Shown: piece by piece, positions 14,841 to 23,299 of the stretch
How the letters are laid out: each line of letters starts with the position of its first letter
Numbering within the stretch: the first letter of the stretch is position 1
Assembly: GCF_013284245.2 (NCBI RefSeq)
Contig: NZ_CP085876.1
Location: 1,375,001-1,439,000, forward strand
DNA from: Brevibacillus sp. DP1.3A
GTDB taxonomy: Bacteria; Bacillota; Bacilli; Brevibacillales; Brevibacillaceae
Reading direction: 5' to 3'
Length of the DNA stretch: 64,000 nucleotides
The notes under the pieces: generated by a model
The model's input: only the letters and a program-made list of their open reading frames with translations
What the model was told of the DNA's origin: nothing
The model's database searches: none
Translations under genes and position numbers: made by a program

Positions 14841-16381
14841 TGTTAGATCCCGGCATTTTGACGATAGTAGGTATTGTCGTCGCAGTCTTTCTCGTTTTGG
14901 GCATTGCCTTTTGGGCCCGTTACAAAACAGTAGGTGCAGATGAAGCCATGATCGTGACGGGTAGCTATCTTGGCTCGAAAAACGTACTCAGTGACGAATC
15001 TGGACGCAAAATGAAGATCGTCCGCGGAGGCGGCGCATTTATCCTCCCTATTTTTCAACAAGCAAACTTTCTGAGTCTTCTGTCTCACAAGTTGGACGTA
15101 TCGACGCCAGAGGTATATACCGAGCAGGGTGTTCCTGTCATGGCAGATGGCGTAGCGATCATCAAGGTAGGCGGTTCAATTGAAGATATCGCGACCGCAT
15201 CTGAGCAATTTATGGGCAAGAGTGACGAGGCACTGCGCGGAGAAGCACAGGAAGTACTCGAAGGCTATTTGCGGGCAATCCTCGGCAGTATGACGGTAGA
15301 GGAAATTTACAAGAACCGTGAGCGATTCGCACAAGAGGTGCAAGCGGTAGCGACAAAGGATTTGAAGAAAATGGGGTTGTCCGTTGTCAGCTTCACGATC
15401 AAGGATGTCCGGGACAAAAACGGCTATCTAGCTGCCCTTGGAATCCCGCAAATCGCTGCAGTGAAGCGCGATGCGACTATCTCGCAGGCTGATGCGGACA
15501 AAGAAGCGCGGATCAAGCAGGCGCAGGCAGAGGAAGAGGCACGCAAGGCAGAGCTGCTGAAGGAAACGAACATTGCCGAAGCAGAAAAGGAAAAAGAACT
15601 GAAGGTAGCGGCGTTTAAGCAAGAGCAGGACAAAGCGAAGGCGAGCGCAGACCAAGCCTACAAACTGCAAGAAGCTGTCGCCAAGCAGCAGGTTACAGAA
15701 GAAGAGATGAAGGTCGATCTCGTTCGCAAGCAGAAGGAAATCGAGCTAGAGGAAAAAGAAATTCTTCGCCGCGAAAAGCAGTATGATGCGGAAGTGAAGA
15801 AAAAGGCCGACGCCGACCGCTACTCTGTGGAACAGGCGGCAGAAGCAGAAAAAGCGAAGAAGCTGAGAGAAGCAGACGCGATCAAGTACCGCATTGAAGC
15901 GGAAGCAAAAGCAAATGCCGAGCAGAAGCGTCTGGAAGGTTTGGCGATTGCCGAAGCCGAAAAAGCTCGTGGTAGCGCTGAGGCAGAAGTCACACGCCTC
16001 AAGCTCGAAGCCGAGGCAGAAGGGAAAGAGAAGCTGGCTGAAGCATTTGAAAAATTCGGTCATGCGGCTGTGCTCGATATTATTGCGAAAATGCTCCCTG
16101 AGCTGGCTGAGAAAGTTGCCGAGCCAATGAAGGCAATCGACAAGGTAACGATCGTGGATGCAGGAGGCGGTCAGGGAGATGGCGTTAACCGTCTGAGCGG
16201 GAATGTTACGAAGCTGATGGCCCAGCTGCCTGAGATGTTAAAAGACGTGTCCGGTTTGGATATGAATAAGATGATCTCGGACTTTATGCAAAAGGGTGGT
16301 ACCGTACCCACACAGCAACAGCCTGTACCCGTAAAAGTTCAGGTAGAGACGGATTCTATTTTGGAGAACGAAAACAAATAA
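14837..16381 (+). CDS. floT: Flotillin FloT
   Basis: A 514-residue flotillin. A membrane-inserted N-terminal hairpin (ILTIVGIVVAVFLVLGIAFWARY) is followed by an SPFH/PHB domain (about residues 30-210), then a long Glu/Ala/Lys coiled coil (about 215-400) and the C-terminal region with 'AAVLDIIAKMLPELAEKVAEPMKAIDKVTIVD', typical of FloT/YuaG. It scaffolds membrane microdomains and supports protein secretion, sporulation and envelope-stress responses. It is translationally coupled to yuaF under a sigma-W promoter and ends at a terminator. Confidence 0.93.
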   Translation: MMLDPGILTIVGIVVAVFLVLGIAFWARYKTVGADEAMIVTGSYLGSKNVLSDESGRKMKIVRGGGAFILPIFQQANFLSLLSHKLDVSTPEVYTEQGVPVMADGVAIIKVGGSIEDIATASEQFMGKSDEALRGEAQEVLEGYLRAILGSMTVEEIYKNRERFAQEVQAVATKDLKKMGLSVVSFTIKDVRDKNGYLAALGIPQIAAVKRDATISQADADKEARIKQAQAEEEARKAELLKETNIAEAEKEKELKVAAFKQEQDKAKASADQAYKLQEAVAKQQVTEEEMKVDLVRKQKEIELEEKEILRREKQYDAEVKKKADADRYSVEQAAEAEKAKKLREADAIKYRIEAEAKANAEQKRLEGLAIAEAEKARGSAEAEVTRLKLEAEAEGKEKLAEAFEKFGHAAVLDIIAKMLPELAEKVAEPMKAIDKVTIVDAGGGQGDGVNRLSGNVTKLMAQLPEMLKDVSGLDMNKMISDFMQKGGTVPTQQQPVPVKVQVETDSILENENK

Positions 16382-16399
16382 TTAAATCAATCAGAGGAG

Positions 16400-16429
16400 A
16401 AGTGCCCCTTTATACGAGGGGCACTTTTT
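16400..16429 (+). terminator. Terminator of the yuaF-floT operon
   Basis: AAGTGCCCCT pairs perfectly with AGGGGCACTT around TTATACG, followed by T residues. Confidence 0.85.
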
Positions 16430-16442
16430 CAATGGAAGAAAA

Positions 16443-17195
16443 TCAAGGATAGTCTACCTGCTTCGCACGTCCATATCCTCTCAACAATTCGCTGACCGTT
16501 ACGAATTTATACCCTCTATTTTTCAGTTCAGGCAATATTTGCTCGAGAGCTCGTACAGTCTGTCTGCGATTGCCTCCGTAATCGTGAAATAGCACGATGT
16601 CTCCATTACGAGCGTTGTTCAAAACCTTGTTGACGATTTTTTTTACACCGGGATCGCTCCAATCACGTGTGTCTTGATGCCACGACCACATGACCACGAG
16701 AAAACCGGCTTGCTTCGCTGTATCGACGACTTTCTCGTCATAATATCCTCCCGGAGGACGAAAGAGGGTGGGACGAATCCCTGTTGCCGAATAAATCGTC
16801 TCCTGCGTTTTTTGCACCTCTTCTAACAGTCGATTCCCTGACAGCTTTCGAATATCTGGATGACTGAAAGTGTGATTGGCAATCTCATGTTGATCATTCA
16901 CGAGAGATTTGACGATTCCCGGGTACTGGCTCACACGATTGCCTACGACAAAAAAGGTAGATTTCGCTTGATATTGCTTCAGCAGCGCTGCGATCTGAGG
17001 AGTGTATACCTGATCAGGACCATCGTCAAAGGTAAGGGCAATCACCTTGCTCTCTGTCGGCACTTCCCAAACGATAACTCCTCTTGTTTCGTAATACTCA
17101 CGATTTTTTTCCCGGATGGCATTGGCTGTCTCGCTGAAAGAAGGAGCAAGAATGACAGCAAGCAAAAGTGGGAAAAAGAGGATGTGCTTTTTCAT
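16443..17195 (-). CDS. Secreted polysaccharide deacetylase (NodB domain)
   Basis: A 250-residue protein with a signal peptide (MKKHILFFPLLLAVILAPSFSETANA) and a carbohydrate esterase 4 domain. The catalytic set is TFDDGPD (D57, D58), H108 and H112 in HTFSH, RPPGG, and the terminal 'GDIVLFHDYGG'. Such enzymes remove acetyl groups from peptidoglycan or related glycans. The 'WSWHQDTRDWSDPGVKKIV' region is usual for PdaA/YlxY-like members. ATG at 17195 follows GAGGTGA. It converges on floT. Confidence 0.88.
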   Translation of the reverse strand: MKKHILFFPLLLAVILAPSFSETANAIREKNREYYETRGVIVWEVPTESKVIALTFDDGPDQVYTPQIAALLKQYQAKSTFFVVGNRVSQYPGIVKSLVNDQHEIANHTFSHPDIRKLSGNRLLEEVQKTQETIYSATGIRPTLFRPPGGYYDEKVVDTAKQAGFLVVMWSWHQDTRDWSDPGVKKIVNKVLNNARNGDIVLFHDYGGNRRQTVRALEQILPELKNRGYKFVTVSELLRGYGRAKQVDYP

Positions 17196-17290
17196 TCGTT
17201 CACCTCGTTACCAGAGACTTTCCTGCTAGGTAGCTGTACATGATAATGTACTCCCCGTTACTATGCGACAAATTTTGATGATTATTCTGT

Positions 17291-17322
17291 GTGTCTTCGT
17301 GGAAAAGACACTTGTTCTTTTT
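17291..17322 (+). terminator. Hairpin with T-rich tail upstream of aspartokinase
   Basis: GTGTCTT pairs with AAGACAC, followed by TTGTTCTTTTT, about 60 bases before the aspartokinase gene. It could be a leader attenuator. No lysine-riboswitch sequence is recognisable around it. Confidence 0.4.
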
Positions 17323-17382
17323 GTGTGGATAAATTAAGCTAGTAAAAGCAGAAGACGTGAGAGTTAGATGGAGGAATCGATC

Positions 17383-18786
17383 ATGAAGGTAGCAAAATTT
17401 GGGGGAACATCACTGGCGAATGCCGAGCAAATAAAAAAAGTATGCCAAATTGTTTTGGCGGATCGGGACAGACGATTCATTGTTGTATCGGCACCTGGGA
17501 AACGGCACAAGGAAGACACGAAGGTTACTGATTTGCTGATCGCATATGCTGAGCGATTTTTAGCTGGGGAGCCTACAGAGGAAGCGAAACAAGCAATATT
17601 CTTGCGCTATCAGGAAATTGTGGCAGGTCTCGGGCTTTCTGCCGAGATTGGTCAAACGATTGAAGCGGAGCTCGGGGAGGTTCTCGCAAACAAGGCGAGC
17701 TTGTCCAAGGAAAGATTCATGGATGCGGTCAAAGCTGCGGGAGAGGATACATGCGCCAAAGTTGTCGCTCGTTATTTGCAGAGCTTGGGCGAGGTGGCAA
17801 CCTACATCAATCCAAAGGATGCAGGAATGCTGGTTACGGATGAAGCAAGTAATGCTCATATCCTCCCTGAAGCGTATGCCAAATTGGCGACATTGCGAGA
17901 ACGGGAGGGAATTGTCATTTTTCCTGGTTTCTTCGGCTATTCGCGTGCTGGTGATCTGGTTACTTTTTCGCGCGGTGGCTCGGATATTACGGGATCGATT
18001 TTGGGTGCGGCGGTTCAGGCAGAGGTCTACGAGAATTTTACCGATGTCGATTCTGTGTATGTGGTCAATCCGAATCTGATTGCCGATCCGAAAAAGGTGA
18101 CAGAGATTACGTACCGAGAAATGAGGGAGCTGTCCTATTCCGGTTTTAGTGTGTTCCATGAGGAAGCGTTGATTCCCGCGTATCAAGCAGATATACCCGT
18201 ATGCATCAAGAATACGAACAATCCGTCTGCGCCTGGTACGATGATTGTGGCCGAGAGAGGTTCTGCTACAAACAGAGTGTCGGGTATTGCAAGCGACGGC
18301 GGCTTTTGCAGCATTTACGTCAGCAAGTATTTGATGAATCGCGAAATTGGTTTTGGCCGCAAGCTGCTGCAAATTCTGGAAGAGGAAGAGCTTTCGTACG
18401 AGCATACTCCATCTGGAATTGATAACATTTCTGTCATTCTGCGAGAGCGTGATCTCACGGAAGAGAAGGAGCAGCGGATTGTGGAACGCATCCGCCAAGA
18501 GCTGTTCGCTGATGATGTCGCTGTTCAGCATAGTCTTGCACTCGTCATGATTGTCGGGGAGGGTATGCGCCAGTCTGTGGGGACAACAGCGAGAGCCACT
18601 GCTGCGTTGGCTGCTGCGAAAATCAATCTAGAAATGATCAATCAGGGGTCATCGGAAGTAAGCATGATGTTCGGGGTAAAAGCCGAAGAGGCAGATCGTG
18701 CTGTGATTGCTTTGTATCAAGAGTTTTTTGGAGCCGAAGAACCAGCGGTTTCCTCATCGTCACAAGCCACTTCTGTCAGTGTGTAG
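17383..18786 (+). CDS. yclM: Aspartate kinase (aspartokinase III/YclM type)
   Basis: A 467-residue monofunctional aspartokinase, first step of the aspartate-family pathway to lysine, threonine and methionine. KFGGTSLANAEQI is the ATP/phosphate-binding start, 'VVSAPGKRHKEDTKVTDLLI' is typical of the YclM class, 'FSRGGSDITGSI' is the catalytic region, and two ACT domains occupy the last 150 residues. ATG at 17383 follows TGGAGG. The Ser-rich C-terminal tail is read antisense to the convergent JAMM gene. Confidence 0.9.
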   Translation: MKVAKFGGTSLANAEQIKKVCQIVLADRDRRFIVVSAPGKRHKEDTKVTDLLIAYAERFLAGEPTEEAKQAIFLRYQEIVAGLGLSAEIGQTIEAELGEVLANKASLSKERFMDAVKAAGEDTCAKVVARYLQSLGEVATYINPKDAGMLVTDEASNAHILPEAYAKLATLREREGIVIFPGFFGYSRAGDLVTFSRGGSDITGSILGAAVQAEVYENFTDVDSVYVVNPNLIADPKKVTEITYREMRELSYSGFSVFHEEALIPAYQADIPVCIKNTNNPSAPGTMIVAERGSATNRVSGIASDGGFCSIYVSKYLMNREIGFGRKLLQILEEEELSYEHTPSGIDNISVILRERDLTEEKEQRIVERIRQELFADDVAVQHSLALVMIVGEGMRQSVGTTARATAALAAAKINLEMINQGSSEVSMMFGVKAEEADRAVIALYQEFFGAEEPAVSSSSQATSVSV

Positions 18787-19223
18787 TCGCGTGCTTTAAA
18801 TGAGCCTTTATTTCCATCCTGTACCCATTGATAGACGCACCATTCTGGTTGTGCGGATGCGAGTCCCACAATCCAATAGCTGAGCGTGGGATAATGCCAG
18901 CCAGCTATGTCGTGTCCAGAAGGGATTGGCGGCGTATGAGGGTGTGTATGCAAGACCCCCAACCATTGAAGATTGTGCTTGCGGATATGCTGCAAGGCTT
19001 GAAGAAACGTTTGCCCATTCCAAGCGAACACGTGCTTGTCGGATGAGACGGGCATCGGCACACAGGCCGTAATTGTTGCTCCACGACCTGCGAGCAAAGC
19101 AGAATACTCATAAGGAAACGCCTCTTGTGCTTCGGCCAGGAGGCGTTTCGCTACTTTTTTCGTCAGGAATATTTTGTTATCCTTAATCGCAAAGGGTTCA
19201 CCCATCCAAGCATGATTTTTCAT
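18717..19223 (-). CDS. JAMM/MPN-family metalloprotease
   Basis: A 168-residue protein with the full JAMM zinc motif: catalytic Glu E39 (FPYEYSALLAG), H92-T-H94-P, and S102-x-x-D105 spaced as in H-x-H-x7-S-x2-D. Bacterial stand-alone JAMM proteins are isopeptidase- or peptidase-like, and the natural substrate here is unknown. ATG at 19223. Its last 70 bases are antisense to the end of the aspartokinase gene; both tails are low-complexity, so the overlap is probably tolerated. Confidence 0.85.
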   Translation of the reverse strand: MKNHAWMGEPFAIKDNKIFLTKKVAKRLLAEAQEAFPYEYSALLAGRGATITACVPMPVSSDKHVFAWNGQTFLQALQHIRKHNLQWLGVLHTHPHTPPIPSGHDIAGWHYPTLSYWIVGLASAQPEWCVYQWVQDGNKGSFKARDYTLTEVACDDEETAGSSAPKNS

Positions 19224-19275
19224 TCGGCTTCCATCCTTCTTCTCTATTCGGCCATGATTTGGAGGTTAGTATTCG

Positions 19276-20133
19276 ATGACTACGATACAAGTGGGAGTTT
19301 GCGGCTGGGGCGATCAGCACGAATTGTACGTACAAGGTGTACGCAATCGAGACAAGCTGTCCGTATATGCCAGCCACTTTCCAATTGTAGAGGTGGATAG
19401 TTCTTTTTACGCTATTTTACCACAGCGAAATTACGAATCGTGGGTGAAGGATACACCTGAACGATTTGGTTTTATCGTCAAGCCTCATCAAGGGATGACG
19501 GGGCATCAAAGGGGGGACGCTTCGGGAAGCAGACGAGAGTTGTTTCGTCAGTTCGAAGAGAGCATTCAGCCGGTCGTGGAGGCTGACAAGCTCAAAGCGT
19601 TGCTGTTTCAGTTTCCGCCGTGGTTCGATTGTACCCGAGAGCATGTCCAGTATGTGACGGCTTGTCGCCAAGCCATGCAGGCGTATCCGTTTGCGGTGGA
19701 GTTTCGCCATCAAAGCTGGTTTGAATCACGGTATTCGGAGCGAACGCTGGATTTCTTGCACAAGATCGAAGCGACACATGTCGTATGTGATGAACCACAA
19801 GTCGGAAAAGGCTCGGTCCCGATTGTTCCTGCCGTAACGAAGCCATCCTTGGCGTTGGTCCGCTTTCATGGGCGAAACAAAGCGGGCTGGAGAGATCCCG
19901 GAGAGGGACAAAATTGGCGGGATGTCCGTTATTTATATCGATACAATGAGACAGAGCTTGCAGAGTGGGTTGAACACATCAGACTGCTCGAACGGGAAAC
20001 GGATGAAGTCTGCATTTTGTTCAACAATAACTCTGGAGGAGATGCAGCAGCAAATGCGAAGCAGTTTTCGGAGATGCTTGGCCTTGCACCTACTGGTCTG
20101 AATCCTCGTCAGATGGACCTGTTCTCCACGTAG
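19276..20133 (+). CDS. yunF: DUF72 protein YunF
   Basis: A 285-residue DUF72 (TIM-barrel) protein: 'VGVCGWGDQHELY', 'VEVDSSFYAILPQRNYESWVKDTPERFGFIVKPHQGMTG', 'FAVEFRHQSWF' and 'VCILFNNNSGGDAAANA' are the family signatures. The biochemical function is unknown. ATG at 19276 follows TTGGAGG. It opens a rightward run yunF-yunE-yunD-(small)-yunC whose members are neighbours in B. subtilis as well. Confidence 0.85.
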   Translation: MTTIQVGVCGWGDQHELYVQGVRNRDKLSVYASHFPIVEVDSSFYAILPQRNYESWVKDTPERFGFIVKPHQGMTGHQRGDASGSRRELFRQFEESIQPVVEADKLKALLFQFPPWFDCTREHVQYVTACRQAMQAYPFAVEFRHQSWFESRYSERTLDFLHKIEATHVVCDEPQVGKGSVPIVPAVTKPSLALVRFHGRNKAGWRDPGEGQNWRDVRYLYRYNETELAEWVEHIRLLERETDEVCILFNNNSGGDAAANAKQFSEMLGLAPTGLNPRQMDLFST

Positions 20134-20152
20134 CAAGAAAGAAGGGGAGTTC

Positions 20153-20977
20153 ATGCTTGTAGCAATTGCCATCTTGTTTGTCATCATCGGAGTCGTGGCT
20201 GGCGTCATTGGCAGTATCGCGGGTCTGGGTGGTGGGATTTTTTTCGTGCCCGCTCTGCTGTATTTTGCGAACTGGTACATGCCTGGATCGATGAACCCGC
20301 AAGTAGCAGCGGCGACTTCGCTGATCGTGATCGCAGTAACCGCCCTTTCTTCCTCTCTTTCTTATCTCAAGCAAAACAAAGTAGATAAGCAGAGTGCCCT
20401 GCTCTTTTTTATCGGGAGTGCACCAGGTGCTATTGTGGGCGTGTATCTTAATACATTACTAGCAGTAGAGGGATTTTCGTTGCTGTTTGGCTTGTTTCAG
20501 CTCTGCATGTTCGTCGTATTGATGGTCAAAGACAAAATCAAGCCACGCAGCATCGAGTGGGAAGTCCAACGCCACTTCATCGACAACGAAGGAAATGAAT
20601 ATGTGTACGGGTATAGCAAATGGTCCGTAATTACGATTGCCTTCTTTGTAGGGATTACCTCGTCGCTATTTGGCGTGGGTGGCGGAATCCTGATGGTTCC
20701 AGCCATGATGATTCTGTTTCGCTTTCCGCCACACATTGCCACGGCTACGTCCATGCTAGTCATCTTTTTATCAGCGGTGGTTGGGTCAATCACGAATATC
20801 TTCCACGACAACGTACATTGGCTGTATGCAGCGATGCTCGCGCCAGGAGCTTGGGCGGGTGGAAAGGTCGGAGCGATTATTGCCAGTAAAATGAAGGGTC
20901 GTACCATCGTGCTGTTCTTGCGTGTTCTGATATTGGGAATTGCCATACAAATGATCGGAGAAGCGATTTTTGGATAA
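20153..20977 (+). CDS. yunE: TauE/SafE-family permease YunE
   Basis: A 274-residue membrane protein with about eight helices in two halves, each opening with a glycine-rich signature (GVIGSIAGLGGGIFFVPALLYF and GITSSLFGVGGGILMVPAMMILF). The family exports sulfite, sulfonates or related anions; the B. subtilis ortholog is uncharacterised. ATG at 20153 follows AAGGGGAG. The central loop 'EVQRHFIDNEGNEYVYGYS' is cytosolic or exposed. Confidence 0.85.
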   Translation: MLVAIAILFVIIGVVAGVIGSIAGLGGGIFFVPALLYFANWYMPGSMNPQVAAATSLIVIAVTALSSSLSYLKQNKVDKQSALLFFIGSAPGAIVGVYLNTLLAVEGFSLLFGLFQLCMFVVLMVKDKIKPRSIEWEVQRHFIDNEGNEYVYGYSKWSVITIAFFVGITSSLFGVGGGILMVPAMMILFRFPPHIATATSMLVIFLSAVVGSITNIFHDNVHWLYAAMLAPGAWAGGKVGAIIASKMKGRTIVLFLRVLILGIAIQMIGEAIFG

Positions 20978-21001
20978 TGAGACGAGAGGGAGGGGAAAGT
21001 C

Positions 21002-22456
21002 GTGGCTGACACCTGTACCTTACATATTTTGCACACGAATGATTTGCACAGCCATTTTGATACGATGCCGCGAATTGCAACCTGCCTGAGCATGCACCGA
21101 GAAGAGTGGGAGAGCAGGGGAGAGCATGTGCTGACGGTCGATATTGGGGACCATATGGATCGAATGGATATCCGTTCAGAAGCGAGTTTTGGGAAAACAA
21201 ACGTCGAGATCATGAACAGAAGCGGGATTCAATACGCGACGATCGGAAACAACGAAGGCATCACACTCCCAAAAGACAAGCTGAATGAACTGTACACAGA
21301 TGCGCGCTTCACGATCATTACGGGCAATCTGTTTGAACCGACAACAAATTCTGTCCCGTCTTGGGCTGTCCCATACGTCATTCATACCGTAGGCGAGCTG
21401 CGGCTGGCGATATTGGGAATGACGATTCCCTTTGGCCCCTCCTATCAAAGTATGGGATGGGAGATCAAGGAACCGATCCCGATTTTGCGTGAGCAGATTG
21501 CGGCGCTGCGCTCGTCAGTGGATGTTGTCATTTTGCTTTCGCATCTCGGCTATCAGACAGATTGTGTGCTGGCAATGGAAGTCGATGGGCTGGATATCAT
21601 TTTGGGCGGACACTCTCACCGGACGCTGCCTCATGGAGAACGCCTGGAAGGCACCTTGATCACACAAGCGGGGCGATTTGGCGAGTATGTCGGTCATGTA
21701 GAGCTCGTCTGGGATAGGACTCATAATGGCATCAAAGACGTGCGCGCAGAGCTTTTTCACACAGAACCGTATCAGGCAGACGAATCATTGAGCCAGTTCA
21801 TCGAGAGTGAAAAAGTATGGGCAGAGAATCGTTTGTTTCAGCCGATTGTTCAACTAGAGCAAGACATGCACATCGGCTGGACGGAGGAGACAGCCTATGG
21901 TTCCTTCATTGCAGCAAGTATTCGCAAATGGACGGGTGCTGAGATTGGCATGGCCAATGGAGGGCTGTTGCTTGCTGATTTGCCACGGGGCAGCTTGTCT
22001 TTTGCCGATTTGTTACACAGTATGCCCCATCCGATCAATGCCTGCGCGGTTACGATTACAGGCGCGCAGCTCACCACTGTTCTGGAGCAAGCCATTCAAC
22101 CGGAAATGGTTCATCGAGAGCTGCGAGGGTACGGTTTTCGCGGCAAAATAGAAGGCTGGATGTGTGTGGACGGATTGCACATCCGCTACAGTGAAGATGA
22201 CCAACCGCAAATTATCCAGATTGAAGTCAACGGGCAACCACTTGATCGTGAGCGTCTGTATCGAGTCGGGACGATCGACATGTTTATGTACAATCGCATG
22301 TTTCCCGATTTGCTGCTCGGCAGTGAGGTTACGTTTTTCTTGCCCGAGATGCTGCGTGAAGTGCTCGCCAACACATTAAAGGACCAACAGATGCTGCAAA
22401 ATGCGTTTCGTCCACGTTGGGAAAAGATATCGTCTACGTCAAAAAACCAATCGTAG
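21002..22456 (+). CDS. yunD: 5'-nucleotidase/UshA-type phosphoesterase YunD
   Basis: A 484-residue two-domain enzyme. The N-terminal calcineurin-like part shows 'LHTNDLHSHFDTM', 'DIGDHMDR', 'TIGNNEG', 'LSHLGYQTD' and 'GGHSHRTLPHG', all metal ligands. The C-terminal part is the 5'-nucleotidase substrate domain ('MANGGLLLADLPRGSLSFADLL'). There is no signal peptide, so it probably acts in the cytoplasm, as proposed for B. subtilis YunD. GTG at 21002 follows AGGGGAAAG. Confidence 0.88.
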   Translation: MADTCTLHILHTNDLHSHFDTMPRIATCLSMHREEWESRGEHVLTVDIGDHMDRMDIRSEASFGKTNVEIMNRSGIQYATIGNNEGITLPKDKLNELYTDARFTIITGNLFEPTTNSVPSWAVPYVIHTVGELRLAILGMTIPFGPSYQSMGWEIKEPIPILREQIAALRSSVDVVILLSHLGYQTDCVLAMEVDGLDIILGGHSHRTLPHGERLEGTLITQAGRFGEYVGHVELVWDRTHNGIKDVRAELFHTEPYQADESLSQFIESEKVWAENRLFQPIVQLEQDMHIGWTEETAYGSFIAASIRKWTGAEIGMANGGLLLADLPRGSLSFADLLHSMPHPINACAVTITGAQLTTVLEQAIQPEMVHRELRGYGFRGKIEGWMCVDGLHIRYSEDDQPQIIQIEVNGQPLDRERLYRVGTIDMFMYNRMFPDLLLGSEVTFFLPEMLREVLANTLKDQQMLQNAFRPRWEKISSTSKNQS

Positions 22457-22503
22457 AGACCGGTTTTTCGGGAATGCTATCGAAAAACGGGAGGAGACGA
22501 GCG

Positions 22504-22743
22504 ATGCGCTTCATTGATGAAGTATACGAGCTGTACAGAGGACATTTTAATGGCGATGAAGAGGATATTACAGCGGTTGTCGTCGGCATTCTCGCAGAGC
22601 AGTCTCGGGATGATTTGCTTGACTTGGTCGAAGAGATGGACGAGGAAGAGCTGTTTCACATGCTCGCGACGTATATGATTGAAGTCATGAAACGAAAAGT
22701 CGCGATGGAGGATGAGCACTTTCCGACAAGCGTCATGCATTAA
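22504..22743 (+). CDS. Small acidic protein (possibly DUF6154)
   Basis: A 79-residue acidic protein: MRFIDEVYELYRGHFNGDEEDITAVVVGILAEQSRDDLLDLVEEMDEEELFHMLATYMIEVMKRK. Two helix-forming blocks rich in Asp/Glu suggest a compact helical protein. Proteins of this pattern are remembered beside yunC/yunD in Bacillales as DUF6154; this is from memory. ATG at 22504 follows GGGAGG, 47 bases after yunD. Confidence 0.65.
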   Translation: MRFIDEVYELYRGHFNGDEEDITAVVVGILAEQSRDDLLDLVEEMDEEELFHMLATYMIEVMKRKVAMEDEHFPTSVMH

Positions 22744-22754
22744 AATAAGATCAA

Positions 22755-22840
22755 GTTCAAAAAGTTAGCTTTTCAGCACCATTTTCGATGTCGAACAATC
22801 TTGCAGGACTACATCGTGATCAAAAGATAACTTTTTGAAC
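22755..22840. repeat. Inverted repeat element (19-bp arms) between the small acidic gene and yunC
   Basis: The left arm GTTCAAAAAGTTAGCTTTT (22755-22773) and right arm AAAAGATAACTTTTTGAAC (22822-22840) are reverse complements at 18 of 19 positions, separated by 48 bases. There is no T run typical of a terminator. The form fits a small dispersed palindromic element; copies elsewhere cannot be checked from this window. Confidence 0.6.
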
Positions 22841-22924
22841 CACCTCGTAGAGACCTCACATTTTTCTTCTGAGCGTCATAGGATGGTAACGCTAACAGAC
22901 AGGAGAGAAAAAGGAGGAATCTTG

Positions 22925-23227
22925 ATGGTCGAGGTAGTGCCAATCCACTTTCCCGAGGGGACGGCAATTGCTGTCACCGTTCGTTTGCCCAAGACGACGC
23001 TATTGGCTGTAACGACCGATCATGGCTACATCATGTGTGGAGCACTGGATGTGGGGCTCTTAAACGAGAGGTTAGCAGCAAGGGAAATTCTTGCCGGTCG
23101 TGCGGTTGGGGTCAAGACCATACAGGAATTGCTGGATGCGCCGCTGGAGTCTGTGACGACGACAGCGGAGGAGAAGGGGATTACTGCTGGCATGATTGGT
23201 CGGGATGCTGTCGTGAAAATGCTGTAA
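22925..23227 (+). CDS. yunC: DUF1805 protein YunC
   Basis: A 100-residue DUF1805 protein: 'VPIHFPEGTAIAVTVRLPKTTLLAVTTDHGYIMCGALDVGLLNERLAAREILAGRAVGVKTIQELLDAPLESVTTTAEEKGI' matches the whole family length. The B. subtilis structure is known but its role is not. ATG at 22925 lies behind AAAGGAGG. A terminator follows. Confidence 0.88.
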   Translation: MVEVVPIHFPEGTAIAVTVRLPKTTLLAVTTDHGYIMCGALDVGLLNERLAAREILAGRAVGVKTIQELLDAPLESVTTTAEEKGITAGMIGRDAVVKML

Positions 23228-23249
23228 ACAACAAATGGTCTGCCTATAG

Positions 23250-23281
23250 AAAAAACCTTTGTCCCATGACAAAGGTTTTTT
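23250..23281. terminator. Bidirectional terminator after yunC
   Basis: AAAAAACCTTTGTC pairs with GACAAAGGTTTTTT around CCAT. The symmetrical A and T runs serve both converging genes. Confidence 0.8.
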
Positions 23282-23299
23282 AGTTTTCTCGGACCTTGT

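Noticed and set aside
17196..17382. A lysine riboswitch upstream of aspartokinase
   Set aside because: The region is too short and shows none of the conserved lysine-element blocks; only a small hairpin with a T-rich tail is visible.
17560..18531. A 323-codon frame antisense to aspartokinase
   Set aside because: It is a shadow of a highly conserved enzyme gene with no start signal and unusual composition.
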